Below, piece by piece: positions 14,512 to 26,200 of a DNA stretch of 64,000 nt. Position 1 is the stretch's first letter; every line of letters starts with the position of its first letter. The DNA is from Trichoplax adhaerens. Its lineage: Eukaryota > Placozoa > Uniplacotomia > Trichoplacea > Trichoplacidae. Location: the NCBI RefSeq assembly GCF_000150275.1, contig NW_002060945.1, positions 2,751,172 through 2,815,171 on the forward strand, given 5' to 3'. The notes below the pieces were generated by a model. The model was not told the origin of the DNA. It made no database searches and saw nothing but the letters and a program-made list of their open reading frames with translations. The translations under genes and the position numbers were made by a program.

Positions 14512-17500
14512 AAAGATTCTATCGCTATTTCCTACGATTATAAAGTGTATAGTACGACTCAATTTTCACACAATTCGCTCATATGGACTCTTGAAATTTT
14601 GACAGAATAGCATAGTAACTATGAAAATTCCGGTTATCCTTTACTTCCCTTCCAGCAGTAACAGATATTCCTACATTAATCTGACCGTTATGGCTGTAAT
14701 GGGGAAGGGAATTTAACTACTGGTCTTTCATTGATTTAATTTTGAAAGATGAAGATTTTTAATTTATTAACCATAGAGAGGTACAATAAAAAGGAGTGAT
14801 AATACCGATGTTTACATCAATTATCGATTGATTTCTTAGTTCCTAATAACTTTTAAAGCTTGAAGAAAGCGTAAGGCAATCAACTAATATAGACATTTCA
14901 TATATAAATGTGGGCAAATAATTTTCGGTTTATACTTGCATTAATGTGGATTACGTTATAATGAATACAAGAATCATGATAGGTTGGTTATTGCTTTAAT
15001 CGTAGAAATGTATTAATTAACTGAAGTTAATTAGGATTTTACATAGCTACCGAGCTAGTGAAATAAATAAAATAAATAGAGTAGACCTGAGGGTAAAGTA
15101 AGCGAATGCAACACGATTTAATAGACGCAACCCAATTTGAAATGTGTAGCAGAGACCTTTTATCACAGACTGACCATATATGACCGGGATCTTAATTACG
15201 AATCGAATTATTTACTTATAAGTTAACTACCTTCGTTAACTAAATTAATCACTAGTTGTGGATATATAAGAAATTTAATTTTATTTGTGTATGGGTTAAC
15301 TGTGTTATTTAATATACGTGTTGAATCTTAACTATTTATTAGAAGGACTGCATATCATTCAGGCGTATTTTTAGTTTGTCTGTTGATCCTATTAGATTAT
15401 TTGGATATACTTGTTATGCCATGAATTCAATACTCGATCAGCTGGAAAAAACGTCATTCCATTACTGTATCTAGAACATACATTAAGATTATCTAGTTAA
15501 AATACAAAAATTTAAAATACCTACAATAACAACTAAATCCTTCTATCTCCTTTTCAAAATTAGCGCTGTACGATCAACAAGATATAACACTTCTGTAACA
15601 GTATACTTTTTATATGGTTATCATGGATCTATGTTACTGCCCTAACAAAGATAATAATTATTTTACACAATAACAACTGGTCGCTGCTATCCCTATTCAA
15701 AATTGGCTTCCTTATTGTGTATATAGCCTGACAACATTTCTATAATGATGATATTAAAAGATTAATGCAACATAATAACCCTTGCAATAATAACAGTTTT
15801 ACTCGACTGTGGAGTGAAACTGTAAATCTCATGCTGACCAAGATTTTGGTTCGATCAAATACGTGAATTATAATTGAGTAATACAAGCACTAAATTCGAT
15901 TGCACAATGTACTATCTGCTTGATTTAATTAAAGTAATCCTTTTTCAATTAGCATAAGGTTTTTACATTGTACTACTTGCGGTAATTGGTTCAAAATGTA
16001 ACCTTACTTAGTCATCATAAAACGTAGAGGAAGATAACGTTGGTTACTTACAGGAGAGAAATTAATTCAAATCTTATTCTATTAGCATTTCATGCAATAA
16101 GGTTTATTTCTATCAATAGATTAAGCGTATTCAAGCATGTAGACGCTGTTTATCCGTTCTTTTTCATTTATACAACAGCTATTCTTTCAATATTAATTCG
16201 AGTGATCAGAGGCTGGGCGTTATTGACCCGGTTGCTATGACGAGAGAATGTTAAATCAACATTGTGTCTGCAAGCGGGGGGTAATATAGTAAGAAGAATT
16301 TTATTTAAAGCCTTCCAAACAAAGAGGGAGAGAAAAATAGATAGCAATGGCTCCTAGATAAATGTGAAAGAAAAATAATTATAGGTAATCATTGACGGGA
16401 CTATTTCCAATGGTATTTAATCTGCAGAGTAGAATAGTATTGTATCTTTATTTTGAACGATGATCCTGGATGACAGATTGATGTCACAAAAAAAAATGAT
16501 AGAATAGAAATCAAATAAATTATTCTATCCATTACAACAAGTGTTGACAGTCAAGTTTACAAAGTACTAGCTACTCTATATAGACAGCGTGATTATTAAC
16601 AATTAGGATGTTCCCTCAAATCCTGTCATTAGGCATGATATTGTTTGTAATTTCATCTTCTTTTGGAGGTTCACTTAAATTCATTCTCTATATAAAGTGA
16701 ATTAAAATTGTATCATCCTGTAGACTAATGCGTACTATTCTTTGGATTTATTCTATTGCACTACCAACGATTACCTATTCAAGCGGTGACAATGATTTAA
16801 TTAATTAACTTTGTGCTCATTAACATTGGCTACAGTACCATAATGCAGCAAAATGGCTTGTTTTGATAAGTTATTTTTATCTATTTGATTGGCATACCTA
16901 CTAGTACGTATATCCCACAAGATGATCTGCGTACATGTAACATACTACAATCCTTATTGACGACATAGCCATGGTTTTTGAGAACATTGTATAGCTATCC
17001 ATCGTCTAAATTAGACATCCTACCTGGTTCATTTCAGCTAAGGCCATTTTAATTTAGACCTTTAGACTATGAGTCATTGCAATCGTTCTCATCAATAATA
17101 GTGTATCATCCATTGTTAAATGGATGTCGATCTGATGTTTATTGTGGATAATTTTGTTTTAATTCTTTGCGGCACCATTAGATTGACTTATTATCATTGA
17201 TAGAATAAGCCATCTTTATCAACTTGCTTACAGCATCTCCAAGTGAATGATGGTAAACTTTACGTAGGCGTATGCCAATTTTTATCCTACTCTTACATCC
17301 CGTGATTCCCGTCTACCTATGCCATTGCGACAACCTACAACATTGTATTAAGTATGGAGAATGAATAATGCATACATTGATTAGATCTATATATCGATTT
17401 TCAAGGGTTGGAAATGCCTTCAAACAACGTGTCTGTAGTTGATTATCTCCTGGCACATTATTTGCTCTTTTTGACATACCGTATTCATTAATCTGTTTAT

Positions 17501-17634
17501 TTACTTACTCGTATTTACCAGTTGATTTGCTAGTCGTTGGATATTATAAAGAAAATGGATTTACAGCTTTGTCTTGATGAGTTATTTTACAACTACACCC
17601 ATTTCTTGAACTAAGATGAGCGCAGTTGACTGGA

Positions 17635-17958
17635 TTAATCTTGTATGTCGAAAAGCTCATCATGGCCGATTTTATATTGTATTCGATAGAAGAGTTCTCT
17701 AGTGTCCACTATTCTTTCGCCTAGTGCAACGACATGATATACGTGCGCATCATGAGAACCTTTTGCTTGGTTACGCCATCCTGATAGGCTGTCATTTGTC
17801 TCTTCCAACCTGTAGATAGCATTCGTATTAATTTTGTTATTTTGGCTCGATGAAAGCAAAGTCTTCACCGTGCCCAATAAACTCTCTTGCAGTGAACAGT
17901 CTTTGCATAGCCAATTTTCATCTATCCTATTTGGCTTTGCAAGACAGCCTTCAGCCAC
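17635..17958 (-). CDS. Orphan ORF, unknown protein fragment
   Basis: An open frame of about 107 codons on the minus strand with composition unlike the surrounding AT-rich filler: mixed acidic and basic residues, two Cys in WLCKDC and a Trp-bearing middle. The WLCKDC pair resembles the last metal ligands of a PHD-type zinc finger (W-x-C-x-x-C), but the upstream ligands are not visible in the adjoining frame. The nominal start is not a convincing ATG, so this may be an internal exon or a broken copy. I do not recognise the family. A transposon-encoded protein or a lineage-specific gene are both possible. Confidence 0.25.
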   Translation of the reverse strand: MAEGCLAKPNRIDENWLCKDCSLQESLLGTVKTLLSSSQNNKINTNAIYRLEETNDSLSGWRNQAKGSHDAHVYHVVALGERIVDTRELFYRIQYKIGHDELFDIQD

Positions 17959-18450
17959 AGTCAGTCATGGTAATAAGCTACGCCGATTTTTACATATATT
18001 ATCATCCAAATGATGGAAATAAAATGCCAGTTTACCCACATTGAAGCTATCCCTGTATGCTGGCGTAGTATATTGTAATTTAACTGGATTGCATCTGTCC
18101 ATGAACTTCAATTCCAACATTGAATTGCTTTACCGTGAACTGCTCAAATATCTTTAGTAGTGGCTACTAGGATAGGACTGCTAACGGAGAGTGGATTAGT
18201 GTCATTAAAAATGGGGCACGTTAGGGAAATTCGGTCAGTTTGAAAAAGACTATTCATTCACCTCGTCTTACGCCAATATGAACTTTTAATGTATATTATT
18301 ATAATAATTAATCAGTATCCAATGCTAATTGGAGTGATATAAGGATGAATTGTATAAGTTACTAGACGAAAAAGTTGTCAACTGCTAAGATATTCTTTGG
18401 CAAACGTAGCCCGCCTGCCCGTGACGACGCTAGTTAATATTGGGCACGGT

Positions 18451-19414
18451 CATTGAGTCATTGAGCACTCATGAATTAATGGTCAGAAAAACTAAAAGTG
18501 CTTTGGAGGTAAAAGTAAGGCTAGAGTTGTTAACGAGTCATTGAACCTTGATGAACTCATGGTCACAAAAACTAAAACTACTTTAGAGGTAAAAGTAAGC
18601 CTAGAGCTGTTAAGGAGTCGTTGAGCCTTGATGAACTCATGGTCAGAAAGACTAAAACTACTTTAGAGGTAAAAGTAAGGCTAGAGTTGTTAAGGAGTCA
18701 TTGAGCCTTAATGAAGTCATGGTAAGAAAAACTAAAACTACTTTGGAGGTAAAAGTAAGGCTAGAGTTATTAACGAGTCATGGAGCCTTGATGAAGTCAT
18801 GGTCACAAAAACTAAAACTACTTTGGAGGTAAAAGTAAGGCTAGAGTTGTTAACGAGTCATGGAGCCTTGATGAACTCATGGTCATAAAAACTAAAAGTA
18901 CTTTAGAGGTAAAAGTAAGGCTAGAGTTGTTAACGAGTCATTGAGCCTTGATGAACTCATGGTTTGAAAAACTAAAAGTACTTTAGAGGTAAAAGTAAGC
19001 CTAGAGTTGTTAACGAGTCATTGAGCCTTGATGAACTCATGGTCACAAAAACTAAAACTACTTTAGAGGTAAAAGTAAGGCTAGAGTTGTTAACGAGTCA
19101 TGGAGCCTTAGCGAACTCATAATAAGAAAAACTAAAACTACTTTAGAGGTAAAAGTAAGCCTAGAGTTGTTAACGAGTCATGGAGCCTTAGTGAACTCAT
19201 AATAAGAAAAACTAAAACTACTTTGGAGGTAAAAGTAAGCCTAGAGTTGTTAACGAGTCATGGAGCCTTGATGAAGTCATGGTCAGAAAAACTAAAACTA
19301 CTTTAGAGGTAAAAGTAAGGCTAGAGTTATTAACGAGTCATGGAGCCTTAGTGAACTCATAATAAGATAAACTAAAACTACTTTGGAGGTAAAAGTAAAG
19401 CTAGAGTTGTTAAC
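18451..19414. repeat. 80-bp minisatellite, about 12 copies, no indels
   Basis: Eleven full 80-bp units start at 18501, 18581 and so on to 19301, with partial units at 18451-18500 and 19381-19414. Each unit runs CTTTRGAGGT, AAAAGTAAGS, CTAGAGTTGT, TAACGAGTCA and on to ACTAAAACTA. Every unit is exactly 80 bp; only substitutions separate them. Variants fall into types, such as GATGAACTCATGGTCA against GTGAACTCATAATAAG. Inside each unit AAGGCT pairs with AGCCTT about 25 bp downstream. The length is not a multiple of three and stops occur in all frames, so it is non-coding. Confidence 0.97.
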
Positions 19415-19489
19415 CTTTAGGCTCAGCGTACTCTGACCACACCGTGCGGTAAACTAGAGTCCGGCCGGACCCAGACCGAACCATGAAGG

Positions 19490-19640
19490 CCTGGCAAGGT
19501 ACTGCACTCACTACAGTACTATCGTACAGTATAGTACAGTCAGTAGCGTCGACTGTCCACTGAGTGTACAGTGTACAGTACACAGTATACAGTAGTACAA
19601 TCTCTGTACTGTCGTGTTTAGCGTCGTCCCATAGAGGTAA
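19490..19640. repeat. TACTGTAC palindrome cluster 5' of PPP1R12A
   Basis: Dense overlapping words ACAGTACTATCGTACAGTAT, GTACAGTGTACAGTACAC and AGTATACAGTAGTACA follow a short GC-richer stretch (19430-19480). The cluster sits directly after the minisatellite and about 600-700 bp upstream of the PPP1R12A start. A smaller group follows at 19755-19785. Confidence 0.65.
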
Positions 19641-20218
19641 AGTATCCAGTATGCAAATGACTTCGCCAAAGGGTTCATTAGTTGATTATAATAAAATGGC
19701 TCGAGGGTTGGTAAGGTTGATCGTGTAAGCATGCATGCCATTATCCCTTTTACAATACTGTGCAGTATAGATAGTATACTGCACTCACTGCAAATCCATG
19801 GCAAGGACGAAAAGCGTTGCGCCAGCAACAACGTTTCCTACGCTACAAGCTACAGTGCGAACTGTAGACATGGTGGATAGTACTGTAGCTGCTTGGCTAG
19901 TGGACTGTACACTCTTGATGATTGCATTGATTATTGCAAGGAAATCGTCAATCAAGACATTAAAAAGAACCTCGCTAAGGTGGTATTTGCATCAATAGGA
20001 CATCAGTCAAATTTGTCAAGGTTATTTATTCAAGCAAACAAGGTGGTACAGTGGACGTCTCGTGCCCAATCGACCACCTGATCTACAGACGATCGGCCCT
20101 TGCACTACTTTCAACGATACAAGTGATTCAGAGTTGAAAAATCCAAGTACTATTGGTGTGTCTAGCGTGTCCATCATCGAGATTGTATTATTATTTTCAA
20201 TCATCATCGTTGAGGAAG

Positions 20219-23200
20219 ATGGCGCTACGTGGCAGCAACGATAAGAGGAGTATCCTCTTGCGACGAATGGAACAATTAAAAGAATGGGAGAATAGCGATA
20301 CCAATAAGGAATCCAATACCATTAAATCATCGCGTCGTAGTAAAATTAAATTTGGATTAGGAACTATGTTTTTTGCTGCTGTTAGCGCTTTCGATGAGAC
20401 CGAAGTCAAGCGATTGCTTAAACAAGGCGTTGACATTGATTACTGCAATAATGACGGCCTCACCGCCCTCCATCAGGTCAGTATGACGTGGATGATAATA
20501 GCATTCAATACACGTTCTCGTATAGCGATCCAAGTCTATTTTGAGTAGCATGACTAGGACAAGACTCATCTGTATCGTAATACGGTATACACTTTCGTGT
20601 TGATTAGTTAACCCCCCCCTTCCAGCGCCCTTTCAATCGTCGATGTTCTTCGACGATAGGGCTCTTTCAAGCAATCATTGCAATACTTGATAGCATCAAA
20701 TGACAAGTAGAACAAGGTCTTGACAAGATGATCAAGAAGGAAAGAGTCCACTTGACTTGTTCATTCTGATCCAACGTGCAAATTACCTTTAGTATGCCAC
20801 CGCTATTCTACAGGCCAAGCCACCAATGCGCCTTGATGGATCAAATGACAAGTAGAACAAGGTCTTGACAAGATGATCAAGAAGGAAAGAGTCCACTTGA
20901 CTCGTTCATTCTGATCCAACGTGCAAATTACCTTTAGTCACGCTACCGCTATTCTACAGGCCAAGCCACCAATGCGCGTTGATGGTGATGGCACATTTGG
21001 TAACGACATCAACCATTCGACTCGATTACACCTTTCAGTATTGGACAGGCTACATGAGCAAGACAGTACCCTATGTTAAGCGTCCAAGACACCAACGACG
21101 CCGCTAATCCTATCGTGAGTGTATTTTGCCCCTGGGTTACCGCTGAAAAGTCGCTCTATGCCACCATACCAGACCGTCCAGGCGTATACATTGCACTATA
21201 TTATCCAGTCGCACCAGGGTAGCTCTATACAAAACAACTCCATTCGTCTTGCTCATATTCTTTCTTTTGGGGGGGGAAACCTTGCAAATGGCGTGGAGAA
21301 AATGTTTTTTAAATCATGTCTACTTGTACACTATAGCCTCCATCATGCTTGATAGAGAGTCTATCGATTATCATTGCATTAAATGGAACGAATTCTCTCT
21401 TTTCCCCCCCCCAAAAAAATGACTGTCATCCATGAGTTTAGAGGGAGTTTTCCTACAGTAAAGTGGATGGCATTCTCTCAACTCTTTTTCGACATGTTGA
21501 AAAAAAAAGGCACGCTCATTTCCTACTCTTTTGGGCATGCTTTCAAGCGTGAAATCACCTTCAAAAGTTCTTTCATCAATGCGATCATAGATAGAATGTT
21601 AATTTTCTAAGGGAAAAAATAGCATTGAAAATACACTTTCAATGATACAACTCTATTCAGACGTTAAACTTTTCCTATAACAATCAATCAACCAGTTACT
21701 CTCTCGAGTACTAGACTGCATCACTATTTGTTGATACTGTTGTAGTCGTTGATTATTGAAATCCCCTTGTTTCGATCATTTTATATAGCTTGATCAAGTT
21801 ACTACATCAATGCATGACCAATACGTAGAGATTTTGAAGTCAATGCCATGAAAACAACCACGACTTAGCAGCCTTTCCATCATTTCGTCGACTTGTATTC
21901 GAGTTTGTCTCTACCATTGCTTCAAAAACGGTTCATGACTGCATTGAAAAATAACAGATCGAAAGACGATACTAAATGATAATCGTTGTTTTATGATTCC
22001 ACTGCATTATAGTTAAAGTTTGGCATGATGACGAGAATGAATCGAATTAAAAATCATATTCGCATGTACAGTCAAGTATTTTATTTCCATTGACTTTCAC
22101 CCTTTCTGCTGGATTAGTTGCTTGATTCAAAAGTACGCACAATGTTAAAAATACTGACTGTACAAAAAGCAAATACTGTATATCTGTTCGTCTCGTATTG
22201 ATGTTGGCACTTGAGCAGCGATTTCAACAGATTAGAATGCGATTAGTCTAATCGATTGCTCTTTCAAATGAGAGTCTGCTTACCATTGGCCAAGTACGCT
22301 TACTCTTGAAGTCAGAGTTATTTAGTAAGCCTTTGTTATCATCTATATTGCTACTATCAACCAAAATTTTGATTAATGAATAATCATTGATGAGGCAGTT
22401 AGCATAAACACCGCTTAGCAGCATAGGAGAACAATTTTTAAAATTGCCTTAGTAGGTTGTTGTTGAGTAACAAATTTAATTTTATGGTCCAGTCGGCAAG
22501 GTCACACAATATCTTACTACTATCGTTACATTTTACCGTCGTAAACAACGGATAACTTATTAAACAGTGAGAGGATCCTTATGTAATTTTACAATTGATA
22601 TTTAATTAATCAATACAATACATTATTCCGGAAGGTATCATAGGCTTCAATTCATACCGATACAGTAGTTTAGGAAAGCTTTTTATTTACCAAATTTGCT
22701 GTGAAAATGGGTCATGACTACAACTGACATAAACATCCACATCAAAAGCCGTTTCCATGACGTAAAAGTACGATATTGCTAGCGTAAACAGATCGCATTC
22801 ATTAATTCATGGATTAAATTTATGAATTACACTGTACGCGTATACTAAACGCTTACTTAGTAGCATAGATCATCCAAAATTAGAATCCATTTGCATCCTC
22901 GACATCTATTCATGTTGGAAAGTGTCATTATTGACGGTTAGAGTCGCCGAATTTTCTTCTTCCGTATATTTTAGACCTAAATACCGCTAATTAGTATACG
23001 TGAATCATGTTAGCTGGAGTAATTAACATACAAATTGTTCTATCTTCATGCTTTTATTCGTAAGTTTAGTATTAAACGCTCGTACTAATGGATAGGATGC
23101 AACAATGATAATGAATTAATTATCTACAGTTAGATTTGGCCACCATCGCTGTTTCAAGGTTATTCGTATAACTGTAGATCCTTATCAAATCATCATACTT

Positions 23201-26200
23201 CATAAGCATATATGTCCACACAATTCATTAGGTTGTGATTGTATCGTTGGTAAGGATATTGCAGTGTAGTGGGATTCTAGCAGTAAAATTGTAATCATTA
23301 TGGAATTGGTAATTGTACAAGTCCATAGTAAGGACGTCCATGTAAGGGATAAACCGTAGGAAAGTTTACAATTCCTACAGGTAGATTAGAGTGGATCACT
23401 CAGTATGAACTTGTAGCCCTGTAGTGCATCCACTTCTGTACCCTTGTTAGACCGCCCTTGGTGAAATGTAAATGGTCACGTTATTAAACAAAACACCTTG
23501 TCAAGGTTATAGGCTTTTATATTGGTCAAAATTATGAATATCATTAGAAGCTACTAACATGAAATAACTCTTTTTTCGGATCTTGAAAAGTCGCCGTTAT
23601 CACTAGTTTTTCATTGTACTTGCAATAAATTACAGTAATGCTAATGCAAATTATATGAAGACAATGCAGAGTGTATATATACAGTAAAGTGCCGACAAAG
23701 TTACCTACAGAGAACAAAAAAAATTAGGCTGAATTTGTGTCGTTACTGCAGAATGGAGGATAATTTTAACGCAGTGATGCATTAGAAAAAGTAATCAAGT
23801 ATGCAGTAACGTGATTTTAATGCCACAGGTCATGCAGAGTTATAATTTAGTAGAGTTTTCCTAAAATGTAGTATACCACATTATCACAGAAGAACTTTGT
23901 ATATCTAATTTCTGGATATTGAAGCTCAAAACCGCATCAAGATCACTCACGATGCGAATACTACGCGTAAAATTTGACGCTTACTTCTATTGCAAGACAG
24001 TGCAATATCAATAGCAAAATAACAGTTTACGCGATCATTGTCCATTAGTGATAAAAATTTTCCATCAGATCTGCGATATCGAACGACGCACTTATTTGAA
24101 CTGATTATACAAATTCTTACCTCAAGGAAAACTTGCATACAGGCGCGGATTATTCAAAATTTCTTGTAATGCATAATACAGGCATGAACCACTAGATGCG
24201 ATAGCTCTATCATACAGGGCATTAATACTATTTTTTTACCTGAATAGCCATTATGCACGGTACTCACTATTGCTTTGTAATGTATTGCAGCATCGTTAGC
24301 CTTAGTAGATGCTAAAGGTATCATCTTCGCAAATTGACTACTTGAAACATAGCGTGATGGTAGAACTTAGGAACACTACTGTAATGGCTTATGAAATATA
24401 GTTTATTGATGGCAAAGTTGTATCGAAATCTGTGCTATACTCTGCAAAACTTTATACATAGACTTTTCACATTATCCATTTAAACAGTAATTACTCAGAC
24501 CTCAAGGTTATAACTATGTAGTGCGTGATTTTAACGCGTTATGATACTAAGTGATTTAGTAAGCATAATTAATCATTGCTTAACTATTGTGTCTCGCCTA
24601 ATAACATCATGATACGCGTATACAATAATGTACTGCAAACAGCTACTATATTATATTAGGAATAGTAATACTGTAGTTTTATCGTCTCAAAACCTCCATT
24701 GTGTTAACCTAAGCTTATATAGATTATGAGAATACTGTGATTAATTCTCAACATCGATTTTTTACCTAATCAGAGTTGTATGGATGGGAATGATGAAATG
24801 GTTTCGCTATTAGTAGAAAATGGTGCCGATGTAAATATTTGTGACTTTGAAGGTTGGACGCCGTTAATCGCTGCATCAAGTTTGGGCCACATTGATATTG
24901 CTCGGTAAAAACTACTTTGTGATACTTCAAAAATAAAAGAATAATCTTATTCATCTCTTTTATATCCCAATAAAAACCTTTTTATTATGATAACATAGAA
25001 AAAATATAAATTTTATACTCAAAAGCATTACACATCTACAATCGAATTCTTTTGCCTTATCAATCTTACCATAAATTTAAGTTACATATTGACGAAACTT
25101 GCTTTATTTGAGAGGTTGTTCTTTTTCAGTTATTTGCTAGAGCATAAAGCCGATATAAGTAAAGTAACTGTTGATGGTGAAACAGCTATAGATGTAGCGG
25201 AAGGTGAGGAAATGGAAGAATTGCTGAGATTAGAAGTTGAAAAACGAGGTCAGTGAGTTTCACTAATATCAATTCTCTACTTGAAGTTGTTTCTCAACTC
25301 TTTAATCAATCGATTATGACTTCAATTTAGATATAATACGTACATATTTATTTGTACGCTAAAGTAATATAACAAAATTTTTGAACGGATAACTACTGTT
25401 GTAGGTTTAAACCTGAATCTAGTACGAGATATAGAAAGTAGAAAAATGTTAGAAGATGCTAATAAAATTAAAAATGGAACTTTGGAAGATTTAATAGATG
25501 ACCGCACTGGTAAATTATTTTCTACGTAATTTTTGTATGTTATATCTTACAAATGGATCCTTTACTGTAGCCTAGTTGCAATAGCGTATTTGAAATATTA
25601 ATGCATAAATAGTATTTCTCTGCTTCTAATTGATGCGTATAAAATTATAGGCGCAACAGCACTTCATGTTGCTTCAGCAAAAGGATATAAGGAAGTTGTT
25701 AAGTATGTATGGATAATGATATATTATATCAATTGTTTAAACTACATGAAGCTTAACATTATCAATCAATTCTTCCAGGATTCTGTTAGCAGCTAAAGTG
25801 AACGTAAATGCTGTTGATTTTGAGGGCTGGACGCCATTGCATGCCGCTGCTCATTGGGAACAAGCTGATATATGTGAATTATTGGTTGAAAATAACGCTG
25901 ACTTGTATGCGCTGACAAAAATGGTTAGTCTTCGTACTTGTAATTTTTTATCGTACAAGGGTATTTCAATAGCTTTATTGTTTTCTTTTAGAATGAATTT
26001 CCCAAAGACGTTGCTGGTGATGGAACACAGGATCTACTAGAAGACTTAATGAAACGATTTAAGCCCAAGCCTAAGCCTACGGTAATAGCCTATTGCAAAT
26101 GTATAGCACATACATCTTAAAATGAGATTGTATCAGAATCCCTATTTTCTTTTTGGGTACTGATAGATTTTTGTATATGATTTACAGACGTTAGTCAGGA

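Larger units (their letters stand above)
12375..18450. other. 6-kb gene-poor region
   Basis: After the ULK4 stop there are about 6 kb of AT-rich DNA in which I recognise no conserved gene. ORFs are short and lack recognisable domains (for example 16040-16240 on plus). A nested hairpin lies at 14475-14511, and an orphan minus ORF at 17635-17958 is listed separately. The first few hundred bases should hold the ULK4 3' UTR. Degraded transposon or unannotated fast-evolving exons cannot be excluded by eye. Confidence 0.5.

Noticed and set aside
18451-19414. CRISPR-like array
   Set aside because: The whole 80-bp unit repeats without unique spacers and the genome is eukaryotic; it is a minisatellite.
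19893-20081. Plus-strand ORF (YTLDDCIDYCKEIV...) just upstream of PPP1R12A
   Set aside because: Composition is plausible but it overlaps other frames, lacks splice support into PPP1R12A and matches no family I know; probably 5' untranslated or spurious.
21119-21610. Two consecutive ORFs in PPP1R12A intron 1
   Set aside because: No recognised domain, flanked by homopolymer runs and duplications; could be transposon debris but not a supportable gene.
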